Below, piece by piece: positions 16,883 to 25,428 of a stretch of DNA of 64,000 nucleotides (its first letter is position 1; each line of letters starts with the position of its first letter). Source of the DNA: Isoptericola sp044389085 (GTDB taxonomy: Bacteria; Actinomycetota; Actinomycetes; Actinomycetales; Cellulomonadaceae); the NCBI RefSeq assembly GCF_044389085.1, contig NZ_JBIRXP010000004.1:372001-436000 (forward strand), given 5' to 3'. The position numbers and the translations under genes were made by a program. A model generated the notes under the pieces. That model searched no databases. It saw nothing but the letters and a program-made list of their open reading frames with translations, and was not told the DNA's origin.

Positions 16883-17629
16883 TCAGAGCAGCAGCAGGTT
16901 GAGGGCCGCGAGCGCCACGAGCACGGTGACGAGCCGCTCGAAGAGCTGCTGGTCCACGTGCCCGATGACGCGGCGACCGATCCACGTCCCGATCAGCACG
17001 GCAGGCGCCAGCACGGCCCACAGCGCCACCGTGCCGGAGTCCACGATCCCGACGCCGACGGCGACGGGCAGCTTGATGACGTTCACCGTGAAGAAGAACC
17101 ACGCCGTCGTGCCGAGGAACCGCCACTTCTCGTACCGCGCGGCGAGCAGATAGAGGCTCATCGGCGGCCCGCCGGCGTTCGCGACCATGGTCGTGAAGCC
17201 GGCCAGGCCGCCGTACCCGAGCGTCGCGGCGCGCGTGTCCACGCGCAGGCGGTCGCGCCAGAGGTTGAGCACGAGCAGCGCCAGCAGGATGCCGCCGATC
17301 GTGCGGCGCATGACGTCGTCGCTGACGGCGGTGAGGAAGGCGGCGCCGAGCGCCACGCCCGCCAGCACGGGTGCGAGCAGGCGCCCGATCACCCGGAAGT
17401 CGGCGTGCTTGCGGTAGGCCCAGATGGCGACCAGGTCGCCCGTGATCAGGAGCAGGAGCACCGCGCCGGTGGACTCCTTGGCCGGGACGACGAGCGCCAT
17501 CAGCGCCGCCGCGATCATCCCGAGGCCGCCCAGCGCCGTCTTGGAGAAGCCGACGAGCAGCGCCACCACGACGACGACGGCCCAGCCCGTCCACGGCAGT
17601 CCGGCGATCAGCGGGGCAGGTTCGAGCAC
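16883..17629 (-). CDS. Sulfite exporter TauE/SafE family membrane protein
   Basis: 248 residues from a GTG, with about eight hydrophobic segments in two halves. The motifs VGFSKTALGGLGMIAAALMA and TTMVANAGGPPMSLYLLAAR are the paired repeats of the TauE/SafE family. Members move sulfur-containing organic anions across the membrane, but the substrate here is unknown. It stands alone, with a 42-bp gap to the DHFR-like gene upstream. Confidence 0.9.
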   Translation of the reverse strand: MLEPAPLIAGLPWTGWAVVVVVALLVGFSKTALGGLGMIAAALMALVVPAKESTGAVLLLLITGDLVAIWAYRKHADFRVIGRLLAPVLAGVALGAAFLTAVSDDVMRRTIGGILLALLVLNLWRDRLRVDTRAATLGYGGLAGFTTMVANAGGPPMSLYLLAARYEKWRFLGTTAWFFFTVNVIKLPVAVGVGIVDSGTVALWAVLAPAVLIGTWIGRRVIGHVDQQLFERLVTVLVALAALNLLLL

Positions 17630-17671
17630 CGGAGCAGCGTAGTCGCCACCACCGGCGGCTCGGCTCGCCGT

Positions 17672-18271
17672 TCACCGCGCGCGGTCGTAGACGACGGCGA
17701 CCTCGCCGCGCTCCCCCGCCCTCTGGGACGTCAGATCCCAGGTCGAGCCCGGCAGGCCGTCGTCGAACAGGCGCTCGCCGCCGCCGACGATCGCCGGGAC
17801 GACCAGGAGGTACAGCCGGTCGACCAGGTCCGCGGCGAGCAGCGCCTTGATCACGCTCGGGCTGCTGTTCACGAGGATCTCGCCGTCGCCCGCGCCCCGC
17901 AGCTCCCGCACGACGTCGGGTGCGGGCGCGTCCACGACACGGGCCCGCGGCCACGGCGCCGTCGTCAGCGTGCGCGAGAGCACCACCTTCTCCGTGTCGA
18001 CCAGCCACCGGGCGTACGCCCGGTCGCGCGGGTCGGCGCCCTCGTCCTCCGCGACCGACGGCCAGTAGCCCAGGAAACCCTCCGCGTTGACGCGGCCCAG
18101 CACCGCCGTCGTCGCGCCCGCGCACATGCTCGCCATGTGGTCGCGCGCCGTGTCGGTGGCGACGTAGGGCAGGAACGCCCCGAAGTCGCCCGGGCCGCCG
18201 GCGCCGTGGTATCGGCCGTCGAGGCTGATGCTGAGGTTGGCGGCCACCGTCCGGCCGGTCGAGTGCGTCAT
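17672..18271 (-). CDS. Dihydrofolate reductase-family (RibD C-terminal-like) protein
   Basis: 199 residues from the ATG at 18269-18271, preceded by AAGGAG. A start 42 bases further upstream has no ribosome site. The motifs NLSISLDGRYHG, LGRVNAEGF, VDTEKVVLSRTL and the C-terminal GGGERLFDDG fit the RibD-C/DHFR-like oxidoreductases common in Actinobacteria. Those proteins are presumed to use NADPH, but their substrates are mostly unknown. Confidence 0.85.
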   Translation of the reverse strand: MTHSTGRTVAANLSISLDGRYHGAGGPGDFGAFLPYVATDTARDHMASMCAGATTAVLGRVNAEGFLGYWPSVAEDEGADPRDRAYARWLVDTEKVVLSRTLTTAPWPRARVVDAPAPDVVRELRGAGDGEILVNSSPSVIKALLAADLVDRLYLLVVPAIVGGGERLFDDGLPGSTWDLTSQRAGERGEVAVVYDRAR

Positions 18272-18352
18272 GGTCTGCTCCTTCGTCGCGGAACCTCGGT
18301 CGGGCGCCGTCACCCCGGGGACGGAGCCGCCGGGCAGTTCTCGACATCCGGA

Positions 18353-19144
18353 TCAGAGCGTCGTCGTGAGGACGCCTCCGTCGGCGCGCAGGGCGGCGCC
18401 GTTGGTGGCCGAGGAAACGGTGCCCGCCAGATAGGCGACGAGGTGCGCGATCTCGGCCGGCTCGATGAACCGCTGCAGCAGCGACGTCCGGTTCGACGCC
18501 TCGATGGCACCCCTCACCTGGTCCACGGGGACGCCCTGGGACCGGGAGATGCCCTCGACGGCCCGGGCGACGCCGTCGGAGTACGTCGGCCCGCCGAGGA
18601 CCGTGTTCACCGTGACGCCCGTCCCGCGGGTGAGCTTGGCCAGGCCGTTGGCCAGTGCCAGGGTCGCGGCCTTCGTCGTCCCGTAGTGGATCATGTCGGC
18701 GGGCACGTTCACGCCGGACTCGCTGCTCACGAAGACGACGCGGCCCCAGCCCCGGGACAGCATGCCGGGAAGCAGGTGCCGGCACAGGCGGACGCCGCTC
18801 ATGACGTTGACGTCGAGGTACCGCTGCCACTCGTCGTCGGAGACGTCCTGGAACGGCTGGACGTCGAAGACGCCCACGTTGTTCACCAGGACGTCCACCT
18901 CGCCCAGCTCCCCGAGCAGCCGCACCACCTGTGCGGGGTCGCCGAAGTCGGCCGCGATCCCGGTGACGTCGGCGCCCGGGACCGCGTCGCGCAGCCTGCC
19001 CACGGCCGTCGTGACGCCGTCCTCGGTCCGCCCGTTGACGACCACCGACGCGCCCTCGGTGAGCAGCACCTCGGCGACCGCGTGGCCGATGCCCTGCGTC
19101 GACCCGCTCACGAACGCCCTCCTGCCCGCCAGCCCCAGGTCCAT
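18353..19144 (-). CDS. Short-chain dehydrogenase/reductase (SDR)
   Basis: 263 residues from the ATG at 19142-19144 (a GTG directly before it is the alternative). The cofactor motif is GSTQGIGHA, followed by NNVG and the catalytic Ser in VVFVSSESG and the Tyr-x3-Lys in HYGTTKAA, so all catalytic residues are present. It should reduce or oxidise a small carbonyl or alcohol with NAD(P). It is divergent from a MarR regulator, with two palindromes in the gap, so induction by a MarR ligand is likely. Confidence 0.92.
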   Translation of the reverse strand: MDLGLAGRRAFVSGSTQGIGHAVAEVLLTEGASVVVNGRTEDGVTTAVGRLRDAVPGADVTGIAADFGDPAQVVRLLGELGEVDVLVNNVGVFDVQPFQDVSDDEWQRYLDVNVMSGVRLCRHLLPGMLSRGWGRVVFVSSESGVNVPADMIHYGTTKAATLALANGLAKLTRGTGVTVNTVLGGPTYSDGVARAVEGISRSQGVPVDQVRGAIEASNRTSLLQRFIEPAEIAHLVAYLAGTVSSATNGAALRADGGVLTTTL

Positions 19145-19179
19145 CACGCCGCTCCCTTCCCGTCGCCCTCTGCCTGGAT

Positions 19180-19197
19180 CACTTGCCCAAGCAAGTG
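19180..19197. promoter_or_regulatory. MarR-type operator 1
   Basis: CACTTGCCCAAGCAAGTG has perfect seven-base arms (CACTTGC / GCAAGTG) around a four-base centre. It lies 36 bases upstream of the SDR start, between the divergent SDR and MarR genes. Confidence 0.75.
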
Positions 19198-19213
19198 AAG
19201 GCTAGGCGAGGAT

Positions 19214-19231
19214 GACTTGCCTGGGCAAGTC
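19214..19231. promoter_or_regulatory. MarR-type operator 2
   Basis: GACTTGCCTGGGCAAGTC has perfect eight-base arms and shares the ACTTGC...GCAAGT core with operator 1. The two centres are 34 bp apart, about three helical turns, so bound dimers would lie on the same face of the DNA. Confidence 0.78.
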
Positions 19232-19273
19232 AATGCCCCCGTCCGGACCGGCAGCACCCGTACGCTGACCGTC

Positions 19274-19771
19274 ATGCCGGACCCTGACACGCACGCCACC
19301 GAGCCCGTGGAGCTCACGGGCGAGGAGCTCGAGACCTGGGCCGCCCTGGCGACCGTGCTCGAGTGGCTGCCGCCCGCGCTGGACGCCCAGCTCCAGCGCG
19401 ACGCGCAGCTGTCCCACTTCGAGTACGGCGTCCTGTACGCCCTGGCCCAGGCGCCCGACGGCGCCCTCCGGATGAGCGTCCTGGCCGGCTACGCCAACAG
19501 CACGCTCTCGCGGTTGTCCCGGGCGGCCACCCGTCTCGAGACGCAGGGATGGATGCGGCGCACCCCCGACCCCGCGGACGGGCGCTACACCCTCGCCGTC
19601 CTCACCGACCCCGGGAGGGCGAAGGTCCGGGACGCCACCCCGGGCCACGTGCAGCTCGTCCACCGGCTCGTCCTGGACCGGCTGACGGCCCCGCAGACCC
19701 GGCAGCTGCGGGAGATCAGCAGGCGGATCGGGCGCGCCGTCCGGGAGGACGGCGGCTGGCAGCCGCGCTGA
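19274..19771 (+). CDS. MarR-family transcriptional regulator
   Basis: 165 residues from the ATG at 19274. The winged-helix core is present: LSHFEYGVLYALAQAPDGAL, NSTLSRLSRAATRLE (recognition helix) and DPADGRYTLAVLTDPG (wing). TACGCT at 19261-19266 ends seven bases before the ATG and no ribosome site is visible, so the mRNA may be leaderless. It is inferred to repress itself and the divergent SDR gene through the two palindromes in the gap. Confidence 0.9.
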   Translation: MPDPDTHATEPVELTGEELETWAALATVLEWLPPALDAQLQRDAQLSHFEYGVLYALAQAPDGALRMSVLAGYANSTLSRLSRAATRLETQGWMRRTPDPADGRYTLAVLTDPGRAKVRDATPGHVQLVHRLVLDRLTAPQTRQLREISRRIGRAVREDGGWQPR

Positions 19772-19781
19772 CGCGACCCGC

Positions 19782-20504
19782 TCACCCCAGCAGGTGGCGC
19801 AGGTAGCGCTCGGGGGCGTCGAGGAACGCACGCCAGTGCTGCACCAGCTCGAGCTCCGCCCACGTCGTCGGGCGCAGGCCCCACGGCCCGACCTCCAGGA
19901 TCGTCGCGCCGGGCAGGGCCGCCAGCACGGGCGAGTGCGTGGCGCAGAGGATCTGACCCCCGCGGTCCGCCAGGTCCGCGAGCACGCTCATGAGGCTCAG
20001 CGTGGACGCGAAGCTCAACGCCGCCTCCGGCTCGTCGAGGCAGTACAGGCCCGGCCCGTCGAACCGGGACTCGAGGACGGCGAGGAAGGACTCGCCGTGG
20101 CTCATCTCGTGGAAGACCGGGTCGCGCGGCCCCGGTTCCTCCTCGAGGAACGTGTACCAGCCGTGCATCGTCTCCGCGCGCAGGAAGAAGCCCCACCGGC
20201 CCGACCCGACGCCGCGCTGCAACCGCACGGCGCGGTGCAGCGGCGACTCCGACTCACGGGTCGAGTGCCGGCCGTACGCGGTGCCGCCCTCGGGCGAGAG
20301 GCCGTAGGCGACCGCCACCGCCTCCACGAGCGTCGACTTGCCGCTGCCGTTCTCCCCCACCAGGAACGTCACGCCCGGCGCGAGATCGAGCCCGTCACGC
20401 AGCAGCTGCTCGACGGCGGGGACGGTGCGCGGCCACTCGCCCGCGGGCAGCGGGCGCTCGGCGTCCGGCACGACCCGGACCACCGGCGGCTGCGAGAAGT
20501 CCAC
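19782..20504 (-). CDS. Stand-alone ABC-like AAA family ATPase
   Basis: 240 residues from a GTG at 20502-20504. All ABC/SMC-type ATPase motifs can be seen: Walker A GENGSGKST, signature EMSHGESF, Walker B GLYCLDEPEAAL and the switch His in CATHSP. No membrane or substrate domain is attached, so it resembles the single-domain 'predicted ATPase' family rather than a transporter. Its role is unknown. It is convergent with marR (10-bp gap) and divergent from the glycosidase gene. Confidence 0.8.
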   Translation of the reverse strand: MDFSQPPVVRVVPDAERPLPAGEWPRTVPAVEQLLRDGLDLAPGVTFLVGENGSGKSTLVEAVAVAYGLSPEGGTAYGRHSTRESESPLHRAVRLQRGVGSGRWGFFLRAETMHGWYTFLEEEPGPRDPVFHEMSHGESFLAVLESRFDGPGLYCLDEPEAALSFASTLSLMSVLADLADRGGQILCATHSPVLAALPGATILEVGPWGLRPTTWAELELVQHWRAFLDAPERYLRHLLG

Positions 20505-20551
20505 GGGGGCATCATGCCCCGGCCGGCCGGGAGGAGGGCCGTCCGAGGGTC

Positions 20552-20592
20552 CGCGAATGATCGATCTCGGTCGTGCCCTGCCGAGATTCGCG
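20552..20592. promoter_or_regulatory. Nested inverted repeats, operator candidate
   Basis: CGCGAAT (20552-20558) is repeated inverted as ATTCGCG (20586-20592), and inside it ATCTCGG (20564-20570) is inverted as CCGAGAT (20581-20587). The site lies in the divergent gap between the ATPase and the glycosidase-like gene, about 50 bases upstream of the latter's ATG. Confidence 0.45.
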
Positions 20593-20640
20593 ACAATGAC
20601 GCCGCACGTCTGATGCCGCGACGACAGAGAGGTCCGCACG

Positions 20641-22128
20641 ATGAGTGCCGCCCGGACAGAGGTCGAGCAGTGGGACGTCGTCGACGTCTCGATGGAGCTC
20701 CACTCCCCCGGCAACCCGTTCGACGTCCGCCCACGCGCCGAGTTCCGTCTCGACGGGTCCCACGGTGGCCGGACACGACACGAGGTCGAGGGCTTCTACG
20801 ACGGCGACGGCGTCTACCGGGTGCGCTTCATGCCCGAGGAGGTCGGCACGTGGGCCTACCGCGTCACCGGGCCCGACGGCGCCCCGCTCGCCGCAGGCGC
20901 CTTCGACTGCGTCCCGGCGAGCGGGGACAACCACGGCCCGGTGCGTGTGCGGGACGAGCGCCGCTTCGGGTACGCGGACGGCACGCCCTACCGGCCGTTC
21001 GGCACGACCTGCTACGCCTGGGCGCACCAGCCCCTGGGGACCCAGGAACGGACCCTCGCCGCGCTCGGGAACGCGTCGTTCAACAAGCTGCGGATGTGCG
21101 TGTTTCCCAAGAACTACGCCTTCAACGCCGCCGAACCCACCCGGTTCCCGTTCGAGCGCCACGACGACGGGACCTTCGACCACACCCGTCCCGACCCGGT
21201 GTTCTACCGCCACCTCGAGGCACAGGTCGTCGCCCTGCAACGCCTGGGCATCGAGTGCGACCTCATCCTGTTCCACCCCTACGACAAGGGCCGGTGGGGC
21301 TTCGACCGGATGGACGCCGAGGCGGACGAACGCTACCTGCGGTACACGCTGGCCCGCCTCGCGGCGTACCGGAACGTGTGGTGGTCGCTGGCCAACGAGT
21401 ACGACTTCATGCGCGAGAAGACGATGGACGACTGGGACCGCGCCTTCGCGACCGTCGCACGGTACGACCCGTACGGCCACCTGGCCTCGATCCACAACGG
21501 CACCCGCATGTACGAGCCCGCGAGCCTCGCCCTCTACGACCACCACCGCCCCTGGGTGTCGCACGTCAGCCTGCAGCACTGGGACGTCCAGCAGATGCGC
21601 CAGTGGCGTTCTGAATGGTCCAAGCCCGTCGTCGTGGACGAGTGCGGCTACGAGGGGGACCTGCCCTTCCGGTGGGGCGACCTGACCGCGGAGGCCGTCG
21701 TCGACACGTTCTGGACCGGCGTCGTCCTCGGCGGCTACGTCAGCCACGGCGAGACCTACCTCCGCGACGGCGACGCCCCGATCTGGTGGGCGCAGGGCGG
21801 CGACCTGGTCGGCGAGAGCCCGGCCCGCATCGCCTTCCTGCGGCAGGTCGTCGAGAGCCTGCCGGACGACGTCGCCCCGCTCGACGACGACCGCCGCCAC
21901 AGCGCACCCACCCTGGGGATCGAGGGATCCGTCTACCTGCAGTACTTCGGGCGCCACCGCCCCGCCTACCGGGTCGTCGAACTGCCGGACGACACCGACT
22001 TCTCGGTCGAGGTCATCGACACCTGGACCATGACCAGCACCCCCGCACCGGGCACCTACCGCGGCCCGAGCCGCGTCGAGCTCCCGGGAACCCCCGGCAT
22101 CGCCGTCCTTGCGCGGGCCGCGGAGTGA
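20641..22128 (+). CDS. DUF5060/DUF4038/DUF5605 glycoside hydrolase-like protein
   Basis: 495 residues, starting at an ATG behind CAGAGAGG. The N-terminal ~80 residues are a DUF5060 β-sandwich (GFYDGDGVYRVRFMPEEVGT), followed by a TIM-barrel-like DUF4038 region (PFGTTCYAWAHQ, NKLRMCVFPKNY) and a C-terminal DUF5605-like domain. Two Glu sit where clan GH-A enzymes have theirs: WSLANEYDF (acid/base) and VVDECGYEG (nucleophile), so it is probably an active glycosidase. No signal peptide is seen, so it should act in the cytoplasm on imported oligosaccharides. Its substrate is unknown. Confidence 0.82.
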   Translation: MSAARTEVEQWDVVDVSMELHSPGNPFDVRPRAEFRLDGSHGGRTRHEVEGFYDGDGVYRVRFMPEEVGTWAYRVTGPDGAPLAAGAFDCVPASGDNHGPVRVRDERRFGYADGTPYRPFGTTCYAWAHQPLGTQERTLAALGNASFNKLRMCVFPKNYAFNAAEPTRFPFERHDDGTFDHTRPDPVFYRHLEAQVVALQRLGIECDLILFHPYDKGRWGFDRMDAEADERYLRYTLARLAAYRNVWWSLANEYDFMREKTMDDWDRAFATVARYDPYGHLASIHNGTRMYEPASLALYDHHRPWVSHVSLQHWDVQQMRQWRSEWSKPVVVDECGYEGDLPFRWGDLTAEAVVDTFWTGVVLGGYVSHGETYLRDGDAPIWWAQGGDLVGESPARIAFLRQVVESLPDDVAPLDDDRRHSAPTLGIEGSVYLQYFGRHRPAYRVVELPDDTDFSVEVIDTWTMTSTPAPGTYRGPSRVELPGTPGIAVLARAAE

Positions 22129-22140
22129 GGACGCCGTGCG

Positions 22141-23358
22141 TCACGGGTGGCCGGCGACCGGGCGCGCGTGCGCGCGTGCCCTGACGCGCAGGGCGGCCGA
22201 GCCCAGGCCCGCGGCCAGGAGGGAGCCGGAGAGGATCGCGATCGTCACCGTGTCGCTGTGCCCGAACGCGAGGTCGCCGACCAGCAGCGCGACGGTGAAC
22301 CCGATCCCGGCCAGCAGGGCGACCGCGGCGACGTCCCACGGCCTCACGCCGTCACCCAGGCCGGTGCGGCCGAGGCGGGCGGCCAGCAGGGCGGCCACCG
22401 TGATGCCCACGGCCTTGCCCACCACGAGCCCGAGCATGATCGCGATCGCGACCGGGTCGGACAGCGCCTGACGCAGCCCCGTGATCCCCCCGACGGTGAC
22501 CCCGGCGGAGAAGAACGCGAAGACGGGGATGGCGACGGCGTTGGAGAACGGTCGCACCACATGCTCCAGACGGTCAGCGGTCGGCCCGGCGGCGGCGCAC
22601 AGCCCGAGTGCGACGCCGGCCACCGTCGCGTGCACGCCCGATGCATGCACCAGCGTCCACGCGAGCAGTGCGAGCGGGACGAGGACGAGCGGGTGCGTGA
22701 TCCCGCGGCCGGTCGCGAGCGCGAACAGCACCAGGGGCACCACCGCGGCGGCGAGAGCCCAGCCCTGGACGTCGTCCGTGTACCCCACGGCGATGATCGT
22801 CACCGCCAGCAGGTCGTCCACGACGGCCAGGGTCAGCAGGAAGACGCGCAGCGCGGGCGGCAGCCCACGCCCGACCAGCCCGAGGACCGCCAGCGCGAAC
22901 GCGATGTCCGTCGCGGTCGGGATGGCCCAACCGTGCAGGGCGGGCACGCCGGCGATCGTCACGACCGCGACGTACACCAGTGCGGGCACGACGACGCCGC
23001 CCACCGCACCGGCGATCGCGGGCGCCGCACGCCGCGGGTCGCGCAGCTCACCCCGGGTGAACTCGCGACGGAGCTCGAGCCCCACGACGAAGAAGAACAC
23101 CGCCAGCAGGCCGTCGGCGGCCCAGTGCCCCACCGACAGGTGCAGGCCGATCGCTGACGGGCCGAAGGAGGCTTCTCGCGCGGCGTCGTACGCCGGGGCG
23201 GCCGGCGAGTTCGCCACGACCAGCGCGGCGACGGTCGCCGCGGCGAGCAGCAGGCCCGCGACCTGGTCGCCACGCAAGACGTCGAGCACACGCCTCCGCG
23301 GGGCGGTGCGGGCAGGGGAGGACAAGGAAGGAACAGGCAACGGGTACTCCAGGGGCAC
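22141..23358 (-). CDS. nhaA: Na+/H+ antiporter NhaA
   Basis: 405 residues from a GTG, with about twelve membrane segments. The NhaA hallmarks are present: FFFVVGLELRREFTRGEL, IPTATDIAFALAVLGL and the paired aspartates in TLAVVDDLLAVTIIA, which bind Na+ and H+. It expels sodium in exchange for protons. It is convergent with the glycosidase gene, with 12 bp between. The N-terminal ~25 residues are Pro/Ser-rich and may not all be translated. Confidence 0.93.
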   Translation of the reverse strand: MPLEYPLPVPSLSSPARTAPRRRVLDVLRGDQVAGLLLAAATVAALVVANSPAAPAYDAAREASFGPSAIGLHLSVGHWAADGLLAVFFFVVGLELRREFTRGELRDPRRAAPAIAGAVGGVVVPALVYVAVVTIAGVPALHGWAIPTATDIAFALAVLGLVGRGLPPALRVFLLTLAVVDDLLAVTIIAVGYTDDVQGWALAAAVVPLVLFALATGRGITHPLVLVPLALLAWTLVHASGVHATVAGVALGLCAAAGPTADRLEHVVRPFSNAVAIPVFAFFSAGVTVGGITGLRQALSDPVAIAIMLGLVVGKAVGITVAALLAARLGRTGLGDGVRPWDVAAVALLAGIGFTVALLVGDLAFGHSDTVTIAILSGSLLAAGLGSAALRVRARAHARPVAGHP

Positions 23359-23763
23359 GGCGCCACCCGCGACGTCGAGGAACGACGCGCGCAGGCTCGC
23401 CAGCGGTCAGGGGCTCGGTCGCTCGGCCTCAGCCGAGCAAGGCCCCCGACGGCGGAACTCCCGCGATCTCGCCGTGCGCGTTCGTGCCCCACGACGACAG
23501 CCACCCGTTCGTCCCCGCGGGACGATCAGCGCCCGCGGGAAGGCGACGGCGAGGTGCGCGCACGGCGTCACGAGCGCGCACCGCGCGCTCCTCCACACCC
23601 CGCTCCTCGCCCATCCCTCCAGCCTAACCAGCGCGCGGACCGCTGTCTGTGACCCGGCCCATGGCGGCCGAGGACCGGGTGGGCGACGACGGCGCCGCGG
23701 TCACGAGGCGCGATGTGGCACAGGTTCGGGTCTGGGGAGAGGACTGCCCGTCGTGAGCGACCG
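23359..23763. other. 405-bp gap between nhaA and dnaB, no supported gene
   Basis: Two short minus-strand frames of about 61 residues occur (stops at 23407 and 23429), but neither has a ribosome site or recognisable motif. The only structure seen is a 7-bp inverted repeat, GTCGTGA / TCACGAC (23752-23772), overlapping the dnaB stop codon, which could be part of a weak terminator. Confidence 0.4.
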
Positions 23764-25137
23764 TCACGACTGCATGTCGACGAACCGCGAGTAGTGCCCC
23801 TGGAACGCGACGGTGATGGTGTCGGTCGGTCCGTTACGGTGCTTGGCGACGATCAGGTCGGCCTCGCCGGCGCGAGGCGACTCCTTCTCGTACGCGTCCT
23901 CGCGGTGCAGCAGGATCACCATGTCGGCGTCCTGCTCGATGGAGCCCGACTCACGCAGGTCCGACATCGCCGGCTTCTTGTCCTGCCTCTGCTCCGGACC
24001 ACGGTTCAGCTGTGACAGCGCGATGACCGGCACGCCGATCTCCTTCGCGAGGAGCTTGAGCGCACGGGAGAACTCGGAGACCTCCTGCTGGCGCGACTCG
24101 ACCTTCTTGCCGGAGGTCATGAGCTGGAGGTAGTCGATGACGACGAGCTTGAGGTCGTGCTTCTGCTTGAGCCGTCGGCACTTGGCGCGGATCTCGGTGA
24201 GCGACATGTTCGGCGAGTCGTCGATGAACATCGGCGCCTCGGACACACGGCCCATCACCTTGGCGACCTTCTGCCAGTCGTCCTCGCCCATGGAGCCGTT
24301 GCGCAGCTTCTGCAGATGGACCCGCGCCTCGGCCGAGAGCAGACGCATCGTGATCTCGTTGCGGCTCATCTCGAGCGAGAAGACGACGGAGGACTGCTGG
24401 TGCTTGATCGACGCCGCTCTGGCGATGTCGATGGCCAGCGTCGACTTGCCCATGGCAGGCCGAGCGGCGATGACGATCATCTGCCCGGGGTGCAGTCCGT
24501 TCGTCAGCCGGTCGAGGTCGGCGAAGCCTGTGGGCACGCCGACCATGCCCTCACCGCGGTTGCCGGCCGCCTCGATCTCGTCCATCGTGCCGCCGATGAT
24601 CTCGGCGAGCGGCAGGTAGTCCTCGGAGGTCTTGCGCTCGGTGACCGCGTAGATCTCGGCCTGCGCGGTGTTGACGATGCCCTCGACGTCGCCGCCGTCG
24701 GTCGCGTAGCCGAGCTGCACGATCTTGGTGCCGGCCTCGACGAGCCGGCGCAGCACGGCACGCTCCTGCACGATGCGGGCGTAGTAGCCGGCGTTGGCGG
24801 CGGTGGGGACGCCCGCCATGAGGTCGTGGATGTACGGCGCGCCGCCGACGCGGGCGAGCTCGCCGCGCTTGGTGAGCTCGGCGACGACGGTGATGGCGTC
24901 GGCGGGCTCGCCGCGGCCGTACAGGTCGATGATGGCGTCGTAGATCGCCTCGTGCGCGGGACGGTAGAAGTCGTTGCCGCGGATCTGCTCGACCACGTCG
25001 GCGATGGCGTCCTTGGAGAGGAGCATGCCGCCGAGCACGCTCATCTCGGCAGCGACGTCCTGAGGAGGAGTGCGGTCGAAGGTGGCGCCGGGCGCCCCCT
25101 GATATCCCGCCTCGAGCTCCTCGATCGACATGCTCAC
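23764..25137 (-). CDS. dnaB: Replicative DNA helicase DnaB
   Basis: 457 residues, the normal intein-free length. The N-terminal domain begins PPQDVAAEMSVLGGMLLS, the RecA-like core has Walker A ARPAMGKST (near residue 230), Walker B VVIDYLQLM and the arginine-finger region SGSIEQDADMVILLHRED. It unwinds DNA at the replication fork and loads at the origin. Several near-consensus DnaA boxes lie upstream of the start, which could tie its expression to DnaA. It sits about 34 kb from the origin. Confidence 0.97.
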   Translation of the reverse strand: MSMSIEELEAGYQGAPGATFDRTPPQDVAAEMSVLGGMLLSKDAIADVVEQIRGNDFYRPAHEAIYDAIIDLYGRGEPADAITVVAELTKRGELARVGGAPYIHDLMAGVPTAANAGYYARIVQERAVLRRLVEAGTKIVQLGYATDGGDVEGIVNTAQAEIYAVTERKTSEDYLPLAEIIGGTMDEIEAAGNRGEGMVGVPTGFADLDRLTNGLHPGQMIVIAARPAMGKSTLAIDIARAASIKHQQSSVVFSLEMSRNEITMRLLSAEARVHLQKLRNGSMGEDDWQKVAKVMGRVSEAPMFIDDSPNMSLTEIRAKCRRLKQKHDLKLVVIDYLQLMTSGKKVESRQQEVSEFSRALKLLAKEIGVPVIALSQLNRGPEQRQDKKPAMSDLRESGSIEQDADMVILLHREDAYEKESPRAGEADLIVAKHRNGPTDTITVAFQGHYSRFVDMQS

Positions 25138-25270
25138 CCCGCTCCCCCGCCGTCGCCGGCGTCCGGTCCGTCACCGGACATCGACTCCCGCTGTCAGGTC
25201 CACGTTCTACCGTGGCCCTCTGACACCGCGGACGACGCTAGGCGCGCCCGCGACCATGCGCAATCGACGG

Positions 25271-25369
25271 TGTGGACACGACTGTGGATGACCCTGTGGA
25301 TATGCACCCCAGGCTGTGCACGGGCGGTGGACAGGCATGTGCACAACTGGGGATATCGGCTGTGTACAA
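25271..25369 (+). promoter_or_regulatory. Cluster of DnaA-box-like 9-mers upstream of dnaB
   Basis: TGTGGACAC (25271), TGTGGATGA (25283), TGTGGATAT (25295), TGTGCACAA (25338) and TGTGTACAA (25361) each differ by one base from TGTGGACAA or TGTGGATAA and all face the same way. A sixth, weaker one is TGTGCACGG (25315). They fill the gap between the divergent dnaB and MATE genes. Confidence 0.5.
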
Positions 25370-25428
25370 CTTCTGGCGGGCCGCTGACCTGCGGCGACGC
25401 TACCCTCAGGCTGTGGAGGAGAAGAAAG

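Noticed and set aside
23407..23614. Two ~61-codon minus-strand frames between nhaA and dnaB
   Set aside because: They overlap each other in different phases and lack ribosome sites and recognisable motifs.
23764..25137. Intein in DnaB
   Set aside because: Inteins are frequent in actinobacterial dnaB, but the frame is 457 codons with continuous helicase motifs and no insertion.
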